A stretch of 64,000 nt of DNA from JALNZU01 sp964463695 (GTDB lineage Bacteria > Bacteroidota > Bacteroidia > Bacteroidales > F082). Made by a program: the position numbers and the translations under genes. The notes beneath the pieces are model-generated. The model was not told the DNA's origin, ran no database searches, and was given only the letters and a program-made list of their open reading frames with translations. Below, in pieces: positions 1 through 8,932 of this stretch (its first letter is position 1; the number at the start of each line of letters is the position of its first letter). Location: NCBI GenBank assembly GCA_964463695.1, contig CAYXCZ010000012.1:1-64000 (forward strand), in the 5' to 3' direction.

Positions 1-41
1 TATCGTTATCAACAGATAACCTAAGTCAATAACACCAAAAA

Positions 42-69
42 GGGGAGCCAAACAGGCTCCCCTTTTTTT
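42..69 (+). terminator. Rho-independent terminator of an upstream gene
   Basis: A perfect 8-bp stem GGGGAGCC / GGCTCCCC (42-49 with 55-62) closes a 5-nt loop and is followed by seven T. It probably ends a transcript entering from the left of the window, because no gene in the window precedes it. Confidence 0.85.
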
Positions 70-106
70 GTTTCTACACCTTATATATATAGTACACCTT
101 TTTACA

Positions 107-323
107 CCCTTAACAAATCAACCCTCTGAAAAAAATTTGATCTGTTGATTTGTTTATTTGTTGATGCTGGCGCACTTGAAAGTCACAGCTGACAATTGGG
201 GTGAAACCTTGGATATCGGCGTCAGCTCTTGTCTCGCGTCCGCCCTTAACAAATCAACAAATCAACAAATCAACAAATCAACAGCCTCTAGCCCTTAACA
301 AATCAACAAATCAACAAATCAAC
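107..323. repeat. 8-bp-unit tandem repeat region (AACAAATC), with an inverted copy
   Basis: Three blocks begin with CCCTTAACAAATCAAC (107, 243 and 292). The last two continue as tandem copies of an 8-bp unit AACAAATC (246-283 and 295-323). An inverted copy, GTTGATTTGTTTATTTG onward, lies at 144-165, so the arrays face each other across about 80 bp. No gene is visible in 1-407. The unit length matches the 8-bp units of the arrays near 9786-10692, although the sequence differs. The function is unknown. Confidence 0.85.
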
Positions 324-359
324 CCCTTCTTTTTCCCCACTTACCTTATCCTTTGTTCG

Positions 360-367
360 TACTTTTG
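360..367 (+). promoter_or_regulatory. Candidate Bacteroidota -7 box for the ABC-F gene
   Basis: TACTTTTG fits the Bacteroidota primary-sigma -7 consensus TAnnTTTG and lies 40 bp before the ATG at 408. No convincing -33 TTTG is present, so this is a motif match only. Confidence 0.4.
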
Positions 368-407
368 CTGTTCTAATTAAAGTCAATCCGATTCAAATTA
401 TTTATAA

Positions 408-2372
408 ATGATAACCATTCAAAATCTGACCATGCATTTTACAGGAGACGATCTGTTCTCCAATATTACATTTTTGGTTCGTGAAAAGGATCGGATAGGA
501 CTTGTTGGAAAAAATGGTGCCGGTAAAACTACCTTACTTCGATTGATTTGCCAACTCGAAAACCCGCACAAAGGCGAAGTTATTGTTCCGGAAGAGGTTA
601 CTATTGGTTATCTGCCACAAGAGAAAGAGTTGAAAAGTCAGCATACCATTTTGGAAGAAGCGCTTTTGGCTTTTGAGGAGGTTAAAGCTATGGAAAAACA
701 AATTCATTCCACTCAGCAACAAATCTCTGGAAGAACGGATTATGATTCAATTGATTATCATCGTTTATTAGAAAAATTATCATTTCTGAATGAGCGTTTG
801 GTACTTTTTGGAGCGCATTCAATGGAGGGCGATGCTGAACAGATTTTGACAGGTCTTGGTTTTGAACATGAAGATATGACCCGCCTGATGCCTGAGTTTA
901 GTAACGGCTGGCAAATGCGGGTTGAACTGGCAAAGATTCTCTTGAAACGGCCTTCTTTGCTACTTTTGGATGAGCCTACCAACCACCTTGATATTGAATC
1001 TATTCAATGGCTCGAAAGTTTTTTACAAACGTATTATGGCGCTGTGATGGTGGTTTCGCATGACAGGGCATTTTTAGATAATGTTACAAAGCGTACAATT
1101 GAGATCAGTCAGGGAAAAATTTACGACTACAAAGGTTCCTATACTGACTATATAGAAAAACGTTCTCAACGTATTGAAACACAATCAGCTGCTTACGAGA
1201 ATCAGCAAAAGGAAGTAAAAGATATTGAACGTTTTATCGAACGATTTCGTTATAAATCAACAAAAGCCAAACAAGTACAATCCAGGATCAAGCTTTTGGA
1301 AAAAATGGATGAGATTGTTATTGATGAAATGGATATGAAAGGTATCCACTTTAAGTTTCCACCAGCTCCACATTCGGGTAAAATTACGGTTGAAACAAAA
1401 GCTCTATCTAAATCATATGGCGATCTCCAGGTTATTAAGGATTTGGATGTTCTTATAACCCGTGGTGAACGCATTGCATTTGTGGGGAGAAACGGTGAAG
1501 GCAAATCAACCTTAGCTAAAATTATTACCGGAGCACTTGATTTCGAAGGTGAACTGAAGTTCGGCCATCAGGTTGAAATTGGATATTATGCCCAAAATCA
1601 GCATGATATGCTTGATATGGAAAAGACCGTTTTTCAAACGCTGGATGATGTAGCAGTTGGGGATATCCGAACACGCTTGAAAGGTATTTTAGGCGCCTTT
1701 ATGTTTAGTGGTGAAGCCATCGATAAAAAAGTCAAGGTTCTATCCGGAGGGGAGAAAGCGCGACTTTCGCTTGCTAAGATGTTACTTCATCCAACAAATT
1801 TGTTGGTTTTGGATGAGCCTACCAATCATCTGGACATGCAATCAAAGGATATTTTGAAAAGTGCTTTGCTTCAGTTCGAAGGGACAATGTTGATTGTTTC
1901 GCACGACAGGGATTTTCTTCAAGGCTTGACAAATAAAGTGTATGAGTTTAGAAAGCCACAAATTAAAGAGTATCTGGGAGATATTTATGATTTTCTTCAA
2001 GCCCGCGAACTAGCTCGCCTTCAGGATTTGGAGACTCCAACAACGAAGGGAACAATGAGCGCAGAAAAGGAAGCTTCTGCAAGCAAACAGAATTGGGAGA
2101 AAAAGAAACTTCTTGAAAAAGAAAAACGTCGAATTGAAAAGGAAATAGAGAAAACGGAGTCCGAGATTCAGAGTTCGGAAAATACATTACTGAAAATGGA
2201 CGAACAGCTTTCTGACCCGGATGGTCATGCTCAGGCGCTGTTTGATCAGAAATGGTATCAGAATTATAACGCTGTAAAAGAAAAGTTGACCCTTCTTATG
2301 CAACAGTGGGAGGAGAAGCACGCACTCCTTGAGGTAACGGAGGAAGAAATAAAACGTGTAATCAGCGAATAG
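408..2372 (+). CDS. ABC-F family ribosome-associated ATPase
   Basis: This 654-residue soluble protein has two ABC cassettes and no membrane segment. Walker A motifs lie at about 34-41 (GKNGAGKT) and 360 (GRNGEGKS). The signatures are FSNGWQMR (about 162) and LSGGEKARL (about 444), and both cassettes carry LDEPTNHLD Walker B motifs. The charged helical linker (about 248-300) is the ABC-F P-site tRNA-interaction motif region, and residues 541-654 form a Lys/Glu-rich coiled coil as in Uup/YdiF-type members. ABC-F proteins bind the ribosomal E site and relieve stalling or drug effects; whether this one is Uup-like housekeeping or antibiotic protection cannot be told by eye. Its stop codon lies 2 nt from the stop of the convergent prenyltransferase gene. 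Confidence 0.92.
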   Translation: MITIQNLTMHFTGDDLFSNITFLVREKDRIGLVGKNGAGKTTLLRLICQLENPHKGEVIVPEEVTIGYLPQEKELKSQHTILEEALLAFEEVKAMEKQIHSTQQQISGRTDYDSIDYHRLLEKLSFLNERLVLFGAHSMEGDAEQILTGLGFEHEDMTRLMPEFSNGWQMRVELAKILLKRPSLLLLDEPTNHLDIESIQWLESFLQTYYGAVMVVSHDRAFLDNVTKRTIEISQGKIYDYKGSYTDYIEKRSQRIETQSAAYENQQKEVKDIERFIERFRYKSTKAKQVQSRIKLLEKMDEIVIDEMDMKGIHFKFPPAPHSGKITVETKALSKSYGDLQVIKDLDVLITRGERIAFVGRNGEGKSTLAKIITGALDFEGELKFGHQVEIGYYAQNQHDMLDMEKTVFQTLDDVAVGDIRTRLKGILGAFMFSGEAIDKKVKVLSGGEKARLSLAKMLLHPTNLLVLDEPTNHLDMQSKDILKSALLQFEGTMLIVSHDRDFLQGLTNKVYEFRKPQIKEYLGDIYDFLQARELARLQDLETPTTKGTMSAEKEASASKQNWEKKKLLEKEKRRIEKEIEKTESEIQSSENTLLKMDEQLSDPDGHAQALFDQKWYQNYNAVKEKLTLLMQQWEEKHALLEVTEEEIKRVISE

Positions 2373-2374
2373 TA

Positions 2375-3349
2375 TCAGTGACTTCTTGTGTAGAGTTGGT
2401 TTGCAAATGACTTCAACAACGATAGCTTGACAGGGTCGGCACTGCTTTTCTCTAGATGATAAAGGCTCTTTGTATAAAAATCAGACATAGCTTTTGATAC
2501 CTCTTCCTTGATGTTAAGCTCGTTAAAAATATCAGTTACTTTTTTGATTTTAACTTCGGTTTCCGATGAAGAGTTAGCATAAAGCTCCTTTAGCGTTTCA
2601 TTTTGCTGTTCGTTAGCCAACTCACGTGCTTTCAGATACAGATAGGTTTTCTTATTGGAAACAATATCACCGCCGTTTTTCTTCCCGAATTTCTCTTCCT
2701 GACCATACACGTCCAATAGATCATCTTGAAGTTGAAACGCAATCCCCAGGTTAATTCCAAATTCATACATTTCTTCAACAGCTTTTTTGTCGGCATAAGC
2801 TGTCAAGGCGCCGATTTTTAAACTTGCACCCAAAAGTACGGCCGTTTTGAGAGTAATCATCCGAAGATAGTTTTCTATGGTGACAAGTTCCAGTAGTTCA
2901 AAGTCCATATCAAGTTGTTGACCTTCACATACTTCGATAGCTGTTTTACTAAAAACATCAAGGATATCAGGAATTAGAGCAGGATCTGTTTTTACTGCAA
3001 ACTGATATGCCATTGCAAACATGGTGTCTCCGGATAAAATAGCAATATCTGAATTCCATTTTTTATAAACCGTTTCCAAGCCTCTTCGCATGGGAGCTTT
3101 ATCCATGATGTCGTCGTGAACCAGCGTAAAATTATGAAACACTTCGATGGCAAGTGCTGGATACAAGGCATTTTGAATGTTGCCGCCAAACATGTCACAG
3201 GCAAGTAATGTAAGCATCGGGCGCAAACGCTTTCCTCCCTGCGACATCACATAATCAATCGGTGCATACAGCGCCTCTGGTGAGCGTTTGAAATTTTGTT
3301 CCTTAAGAAGTTTATTTATAATGTGTTGAAATTCAGCTATTCGATTCAT
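2375..3349 (-). CDS. Polyprenyl diphosphate synthase (trans-isoprenyl transferase)
   Basis: The 324-residue protein is a typical polyprenyl_synt family member that condenses IPP with allylic diphosphates. Visible motifs are GGKRLRP (38-44), the first Asp-rich motif DDIMD in LVHDDIMDKAPMRRG (79-83), and the second DDLLD in FQLQDDLLD (209-213). The product chain length (farnesyl/geranylgeranyl versus octaprenyl for quinones) cannot be assigned from sequence alone. The bulky-looking HNF before the first Asp-rich motif could limit chain length, but this is inference. It is the last gene of a minus-strand group (MMPL exporter, rmlA, this gene) and starts 6 nt after the rmlA stop, so the two are probably cotranscribed. 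Confidence 0.9.
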   Translation of the reverse strand: MNRIAEFQHIINKLLKEQNFKRSPEALYAPIDYVMSQGGKRLRPMLTLLACDMFGGNIQNALYPALAIEVFHNFTLVHDDIMDKAPMRRGLETVYKKWNSDIAILSGDTMFAMAYQFAVKTDPALIPDILDVFSKTAIEVCEGQQLDMDFELLELVTIENYLRMITLKTAVLLGASLKIGALTAYADKKAVEEMYEFGINLGIAFQLQDDLLDVYGQEEKFGKKNGGDIVSNKKTYLYLKARELANEQQNETLKELYANSSSETEVKIKKVTDIFNELNIKEEVSKAMSDFYTKSLYHLEKSSADPVKLSLLKSFANQLYTRSH

Positions 3350-3355
3350 AATGAT

Positions 3356-4216
3356 TTATTTGATGAGATTCATCAGGTATTGCCCATAACCACTTTTCAT
3401 AAGAGGTTGAGCAAGTTTTTCAAGTTGTTCTTTATTAATGAAACCTTTGTTATAGGCCATTTCCTCGATGCAACCCACTTTTAATCCCTGACGATGTTCA
3501 ATAACTTCCACAAACTGCGAGGCCTGAAGCAGCGATTCAAAAGTGCCGGTGTCGAGCCATGCTGTTCCACGTCCTAAAATACCCACTTTTAACAAGCCTT
3601 TCTCAAGATAGTACCTGTTAACATCGGTGATTTCATACTCGCCACGAGGACTTGGCTGAATGTTTTTAGCAACTTCGATAACCGAATTATCATAGAAATA
3701 GAGTCCTGGAACAGCGTAGTTCGATTTTGGGTTAATTGGCTTTTCTTCTATTGAAATGGCTTTGTTTGATTCGTCGAAACTAACAACCCCATAACGCTCA
3801 GGGTCAGAAACGTGATATGCAAATACAACACCACCTTCGGGATCGCTATTTTGTATCATAAGTTGTTGTAATCCACTTCCATAGAAGATGTTGTCGCCTA
3901 AAACCAAGGCAACTTTGTCATTGCCAACAAACGGCTCTCCAATCACGAAAGCCTGAGCAAGTCCGTTTGGAATGGCTTGTTCAGCATAAGTAAACGAACA
4001 GCCCAGATTACTTCCGTCGCCCAAAAGTTTTCTAAAATGGGGGAGATCCTGTGGTGTCGAAATAATAAGTATTTCGTTGATGCCGGCCATCATAAGAATC
4101 GACATCGGGTAGTAAATCATCGGCTTGTCGTAGATAGGCATAAGTTGCTTGCTTACGGCGAGCGTTAATGGGTGTAATCTGGTACCGGAACCTCCGGCGA
4201 GAATAATGCCTTTCAT
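3356..4216 (-). CDS. rmlA: Glucose-1-phosphate thymidylyltransferase
   Basis: This enzyme makes dTDP-glucose from dTTP and glucose-1-phosphate, the first step to dTDP-L-rhamnose and other dTDP-deoxysugars. The 286 residues match the usual length of about 290. The nucleotidyltransferase signature GGSGTRLHPLT is at 8-18, followed by KQLMPIYDKPMIYYP, and a LGDNIFYG metal/substrate motif lies near residue 107. The rmlB, rmlC and rmlD genes are not in the window, so the product could feed the downstream polysaccharide locus or a pathway encoded elsewhere. It lies between the MMPL gene (31 nt) and the prenyltransferase gene (6 nt) on the same strand. Confidence 0.95.
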   Translation of the reverse strand: MKGIILAGGSGTRLHPLTLAVSKQLMPIYDKPMIYYPMSILMMAGINEILIISTPQDLPHFRKLLGDGSNLGCSFTYAEQAIPNGLAQAFVIGEPFVGNDKVALVLGDNIFYGSGLQQLMIQNSDPEGGVVFAYHVSDPERYGVVSFDESNKAISIEEKPINPKSNYAVPGLYFYDNSVIEVAKNIQPSPRGEYEITDVNRYYLEKGLLKVGILGRGTAWLDTGTFESLLQASQFVEVIEHRQGLKVGCIEEMAYNKGFINKEQLEKLAQPLMKSGYGQYLMNLIK

Positions 4217-4247
4217 GGTTTTAATTTTAGGTTTAACTCAACTGAAA

Positions 4248-6647
4248 TTATTTGTTTTTTGTTTCTTCAATCTGAAGCTCATCCAGATCAATATCGTATT
4301 CTTCATCAAGGATTTCAAGCAGGGGCTCTTTAAATGACTTTGTCGTGCTCCATCTGTCGAGTGTTAATAATAACGAAGGAAGAAGGAAAAGGTTCGATAA
4401 CAGGGCTATCAGGAGTGTGAAAGATACCAAATAACCAAGTGCTTCGGTCCCTCCAAAGGATGATAAAATAAAAATAGCAAATCCAAAAAACAAAACTACA
4501 GCCGAATAAATCATACTAAAGCCTGTTTCCAACAAAGCAGCAATAACCGATTCGTGTATTTTCCAGTTGTTAAGTAATAATTGCTGGCGATAACGCGAAA
4601 GGAAATGAATAGTGTTATCCACACTTATTCCTAGTGCAATACTAAAAATCAGAATAGTGGATGGTTTGATTGAAATACCTGCATATCCCATCATTGCTGC
4701 AGTCAGCAATTGAGGTATTAAATTTGGGATCATCGAAATCACAATCATTTTAAATGATGAGAAGGTGAGTGCCATTAATAAGGCGATGATTGCCAATGCT
4801 AATAAAAGCGAGGAGATTAAATTGTTTACCAGATAATTGGTTCCTTTGAGAAAAACAACACTGGTGCCTGTATTCGTAACTGTATAATCTTCAGGAGGAA
4901 AAATAGCAGCGATTTTTGGGTTCAGACTTTGTTCAATACTATCAATCTGTTTGGTACTCACATTGGCAAGTTGCACACTTACTCGGGCAATTTGCAGAGA
5001 TGTATCAACAAAGGAATTCATGATCGTTTTTTTATCGCTTTTAAAATCAGGAATATATGATAAAATAAAATTCCGTTCTTGATTGTTTGGCAGTGAATAA
5101 AATGAAGGGTCACCGTTAAAAAAGGCTTGTTTCGAAAATTTCACCAGTTCTACAACAGAAAGCGCCTTACTCATTTGAGGGTAAAGTGCCAGGGTGTCTT
5201 GCAGCTGATCAATTTTTTGAATGGTTGAAGCCCGCAGGATGCCTTTCTTTTTATGTGTATCAATACTAAATTCAAATGGCATCACCCCGTTGAAATGTTT
5301 TTCGAAAAACATCAGGTCTTTATACATCTGTTCTTTGTGAGAAATATCGTCAACCACATTACCTGTTGTTTTTAGTAAAGTCACGCCAAATGCCCCACCA
5401 AGGACCAGTAAAATCGTTGTAATATAAACTTTACTTCTGTGATTTACAACAATATAAACAATTCCTTTAAGGATTTTATTTACATTACCCTTCTCAAAAT
5501 GCTGATAGTGCTTGGGTTTAGGTTCGGGCAAATAGCTGAATATGATTGGAATCATCAACAAACTTACAACATAGGCGATCAAAATCGTTAAAGAAGCTAC
5601 AATGCCAAATTCAACGAGCATTTCGTTTCCAGTTATAATAAAGGAGGCGAAACCTGCAGCCGTGGTAGCATTTGTAAAAAAATTGGCTGAACCAATGCTC
5701 CTTATAACCCTCGCAAGTGCTTTGACTTTGTTGCCGTGAAGAAAGAATTCGCTGTAATATTTGTTAAGAAGAAATATGGAGTTTTCAACCCCTATTACGA
5801 TCATCAGCGGGGGTAGAATGCCTGTTAATACGGTGATTTTGTAACCTAACAGCCCTAAGATACCAAACATAAAAATTACAGAAATCACTACAATCAGTAT
5901 GATAAAACTCACATTCCCGGCTGAGCGGAAAAAGACATACAAGATTAAGAATGCAATCACCAATGACAGGAAAATAAATAGAATGAGTTCGTGCTGAACT
6001 TTTTGAGAAGTGATGGTGCGAATGTATGGGAGTCCGGAATAATGAAGTGGAACCTGAAATTCGGCAGTGTAAGAGTCAAGTGTATCTTTAATCGTGTGAA
6101 CAAGTGAGATTCTGTTTTTTGTATTTAATACCTGACGATCAAGGGTAATCATCATCATATTAACATTGGTTTCTTTATTGAAAAGAATCCCATCATAAAA
6201 AGGAAGGCTGTAAATTTGTTGTTTTATAGAATCTAATTCTGCCTGAGTGGTTGGAAATACTTCGATTAATGGCTTGAAATCGAACTTTTTAAGTGAATCG
6301 TTACGTTGTAAGGTATACATACGTGTTATTGAAACAACTTCGTCAACTCCTTCGATGTTCCTAACCTTTTCTGTCAGTTCATTCCATTTGCTAAAATGCG
6401 ATAATTCAAAAATATTTTCGTCCTGAACACCAACAAACATCACGCTTCCATCTTGTCCAAAAGTTTCTTTGAAACGGTCATAAACCAAGTTGATGGTATC
6501 ATCAGCCGGAAGCATGCGGGCAAATTCATACGACATATGAACTTTTGATCCGCGCCAGCCCATAAAAACAGTAATTAACCCTATTATTATTAAAACAGTA
6601 AGGCGGTTTCTGAGAATAATTCTAGTTAATAAAGTCCACATTATCAA
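4248..6647 (-). CDS. RND superfamily exporter, MMPL type
   Basis: This 799-residue integral membrane protein has the RND/MMPL layout. An N-terminal TM helix is followed by a periplasmic domain (about 40-210), five or six helices (about 215-375), a seventh helix (about 400), a second periplasmic domain (about 425-600) and a last TM block (about 620-770). Helix-rich segments such as GILPPLMIVIGVENSIFLLNK and ALGISVDNTIHFLSRYRQ carry the acidic/Asn residues usual in proton-relay TM4/TM10. Relatives export lipids, hopanoids or pigments. The substrate here is unknown, though the adjacent prenyl synthase makes a lipid plausible (inference). It is the first gene of the minus-strand group with rmlA and the prenyltransferase. 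Confidence 0.88.
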   Translation of the reverse strand: MIMWTLLTRIILRNRLTVLIIIGLITVFMGWRGSKVHMSYEFARMLPADDTINLVYDRFKETFGQDGSVMFVGVQDENIFELSHFSKWNELTEKVRNIEGVDEVVSITRMYTLQRNDSLKKFDFKPLIEVFPTTQAELDSIKQQIYSLPFYDGILFNKETNVNMMMITLDRQVLNTKNRISLVHTIKDTLDSYTAEFQVPLHYSGLPYIRTITSQKVQHELILFIFLSLVIAFLILYVFFRSAGNVSFIILIVVISVIFMFGILGLLGYKITVLTGILPPLMIVIGVENSIFLLNKYYSEFFLHGNKVKALARVIRSIGSANFFTNATTAAGFASFIITGNEMLVEFGIVASLTILIAYVVSLLMIPIIFSYLPEPKPKHYQHFEKGNVNKILKGIVYIVVNHRSKVYITTILLVLGGAFGVTLLKTTGNVVDDISHKEQMYKDLMFFEKHFNGVMPFEFSIDTHKKKGILRASTIQKIDQLQDTLALYPQMSKALSVVELVKFSKQAFFNGDPSFYSLPNNQERNFILSYIPDFKSDKKTIMNSFVDTSLQIARVSVQLANVSTKQIDSIEQSLNPKIAAIFPPEDYTVTNTGTSVVFLKGTNYLVNNLISSLLLALAIIALLMALTFSSFKMIVISMIPNLIPQLLTAAMMGYAGISIKPSTILIFSIALGISVDNTIHFLSRYRQQLLLNNWKIHESVIAALLETGFSMIYSAVVLFFGFAIFILSSFGGTEALGYLVSFTLLIALLSNLFLLPSLLLTLDRWSTTKSFKEPLLEILDEEYDIDLDELQIEETKNK

Positions 6648-6790
6648 GCAATTTGATGAAAAAAAAGCGATAACTCTGATGTGTGTTGTCAGAGAGTTTC
6701 CGAAACCGAAATTAGAGTATTATTTTTACATAAAAAAATGGTTCAATATTTGTTTTAAAATCATGAATCAAAAGCAATTCATACCCTCAA

Positions 6791-7963
6791 ATGATGAAAA
6801 AGTGGATCTTTATACTCATGCTCTTTACCTTGTTTCAGAGTTGTCAAACACCATCAAAAATGATTCAGCATGGCAACTATCATGCTGCCTGTTTGAAATT
6901 GATCGACAAGGTGAATACGTCTTCTCCCAAAGAAAAAAACCTGCGGTTATTGGAACAGGCTTTCCATTCTGCGAATCAGCAGGACCATGATCGCATAAGT
7001 TTATTAAGGGCAAGTGGAGAGCCTGACATCTGGCCTGAAGTTTTTTCGTTATTCAGCCGCATGAATGAACGCCAGGTGGGTGTTAAAGCTTTGTCAGAGA
7101 GCACAAAATCGGCAATCGGGTTTATTCCTATGGATTTAAACAAAGAGATTGCTCAGGCACGTAGCAAGGCAAAAGACTATTTATTTGCCCGTGCTAATGA
7201 CTTGTTAAAATCCAACTTGAAGACCGATGCCAGAGAAGCTGTGGATATTTTGAACGAACTAAAAATCATTTCTCCAGGATATCCGGGATGGAACGAATTG
7301 ATGGATAGGGCAATAGCACAGGCAACCAATAGAGTGCTGGTGGTGTTTGTCAATCAATCGGGAGTAAATATCCCTTTTCAGGTTGAGCAGGAGTTAATGC
7401 AATTTTCTCCAAAAGAATTGAATGAACAATTTTTACAATTTGATCTGGTACATCAAAAAGGGGTAGTTTATGATTATCAGGTTGAAGTTGTTCTTCAAAA
7501 AATTAACATATCTCCCGAACGTGTTGATCGCCGCCGGTTTATCGAAAAGAAAGAGATTCAGGATGGCATGCAGCCGGTAAGGGATGAAAATGGAACCATT
7601 GTTTTAGACTCTGCAGGAAAAGTGTTGGAAGAACCTCGTTTTCGAATGATCGAAGCTATGGTAAATGAAACGTTCATATCGAAGGATGCCCAGCTGTTAG
7701 CTTCTGTTGATTTTTACAGTCTGCCTGATGATCGTTTGATGCAACGTTCTCCGGTTGAATCTGTGGTCAGTTTCAATCATCGTTTTGCAATTGTAAACGG
7801 AGATCTGAGAGCTGTAAGTGCAGCAACAACCGCTATGATGAATAATGGACCCGTTCCGTTTCCTCCTGATGGAAACATGATTATGGATGCTGCAAAACAA
7901 CTCAATGAGAGTCTGCGTGCCAGATTGAAAAAAGAGAAAGCGCTTGTTGGTGGAGAAGAATAA
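6791..7963 (+). CDS. Lipoprotein of unknown function
   Basis: This 390-residue protein has a lipoprotein signal peptide (MMKKWIFILMLFTLFQSC) with the lipobox Cys at about residue 18. The mature part starts with a helical, TPR-like stretch (about 25-175, with motifs such as DARE..DILNELKIISPGYPGW) followed by a mixed alpha/beta region ending in a charged helix. I recognise no enzymatic motif. The start is the first ATG of an ATG-ATG pair at 6791, and that reading frame carries the signal peptide. It is divergent from the MMPL exporter gene (143 bp between starts), which may indicate a shared control region but does not prove a shared function. Confidence 0.8.
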   Translation: MMKKWIFILMLFTLFQSCQTPSKMIQHGNYHAACLKLIDKVNTSSPKEKNLRLLEQAFHSANQQDHDRISLLRASGEPDIWPEVFSLFSRMNERQVGVKALSESTKSAIGFIPMDLNKEIAQARSKAKDYLFARANDLLKSNLKTDAREAVDILNELKIISPGYPGWNELMDRAIAQATNRVLVVFVNQSGVNIPFQVEQELMQFSPKELNEQFLQFDLVHQKGVVYDYQVEVVLQKINISPERVDRRRFIEKKEIQDGMQPVRDENGTIVLDSAGKVLEEPRFRMIEAMVNETFISKDAQLLASVDFYSLPDDRLMQRSPVESVVSFNHRFAIVNGDLRAVSAATTAMMNNGPVPFPPDGNMIMDAAKQLNESLRARLKKEKALVGGEE

Positions 7964-8017
7964 GACGGGTATTTTCAAATAATTACTATCAATAGTATCC
8001 TGTTAAAACTGCTCAGC

Positions 8018-8308
8018 CCGGAATCCTAAAAGATTTCCCTGTATAGGTCATGTCCTTCAATCCCGTAAGGATTCCCTGTGCATAATCCCCAATGCAATTG
8101 GGGGCAGTGCGCAATAGAATGTAAGACAAAAAGAACCCCGTAGGGTGTTCACTATATAGACTTATGAAATTGCACAGCACTGTCGCCCTGAATCCTATAA
8201 GGTTTCCCTGTCCTTCAATCCTGTAGGGATTCCCTGTGCATAACCCCCAATGTAATTGGGGGCAGTGCGCAATAGAATGCAAGACAAAAAGAACCCCATA
8301 GTGGGTTC
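8018..8308. repeat. Duplicated hairpin-rich intergenic repeat (two copies of about 125 bp)
   Basis: Copy A is 8018-8150 and copy B is 8186-8308, in direct orientation; copy A has about 10 extra bases near 8042. Each copy carries three small palindromes: AATCC-n5-GGATT, CCCCCAAT-GTA-ATTGGGGG (B: 8244-8262), and GAACCC-n6-GGGTTC (B) or the matching GAAC/GTTC arm pair in A. In copy A the second stem begins with T opposite G, so an RNA stem would be kept as a U-G pair. No ORF with protein-like content spans it. Confidence 0.85.
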
Positions 8309-8454
8309 CCCATCAACAAACTTTAAGCGGGAAACCAATATCAGTTTAATGTCTGGAATGAATCTTTGCCCTTAGTTTCTCTTCATATTATAGTTGATTC
8401 TTTACTGAAAACCAATAATTGTCTTAATACCAGCTCAACACAAAGTAGTATTAA

Positions 8455-8484
8455 TTGCACAACTTGCTATTTTGAGTAAATTTG
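8455..8484 (+). promoter_or_regulatory. Candidate promoter of the polysaccharide locus with a long leader
   Basis: TTG at 8455-8457 is followed after 19 bp by TAAATTTG (8477-8484), which fits the Bacteroidota -33/-7 arrangement. If it is used, the transcript has a leader of about 440 nt before the wzm ATG at 8933. The stretch 8309-8932 is AT-rich, contains no gene I can support, and is the only large non-coding block directly upstream of the locus. It is a fair candidate for promoter or antitermination control. Confidence 0.4.
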
Positions 8485-8932
8485 CGATAATTTTTATTAC
8501 GAATCAGTTGAATAGATTTTAGAACAAAATTTTGAATATAGTTATTCTTTTTGGAAAGATTATTTTTCATTGCAGAAACAAACTTCGATGAAAATCTTTC
8601 AAAAGGGATGATTATTTTTAATTATTAGCATAGAGTTATAATAGATTTGTGTGCTATCAATCAGTTCCTTAGATTTTTTTTATGGGACTTAGAAGGCGAA
8701 AGCATATCAAAATATAAGCATATTTAATTGTCAAAATTCAATAATCTGAGCATAATTAATCTGTGAACAATAAGTAAGGTTAATTGGTTGAAAACCGCAA
8801 CTTATCATTAAATAATAGGCATTACATTTTTTAACAAATCTTTCATAACTTAAGCCATATTAGTATATTAATTGTATAAAAATCTGATTTACAAAACACA
8901 AAAATTGAATTAAGCATCACTCTTCGAGAAGT

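Noticed and set aside
6679..6990. Open frame overlapping the 5' part of the lipoprotein gene
   Set aside because: The other frame at 6791 has a lipoprotein signal peptide and runs for 390 codons; this one is its shadow.
8013..8282. Minus-strand open frame across the duplicated repeat
   Set aside because: Its residues repeat only because the DNA repeat does; the stems explain the pattern better.
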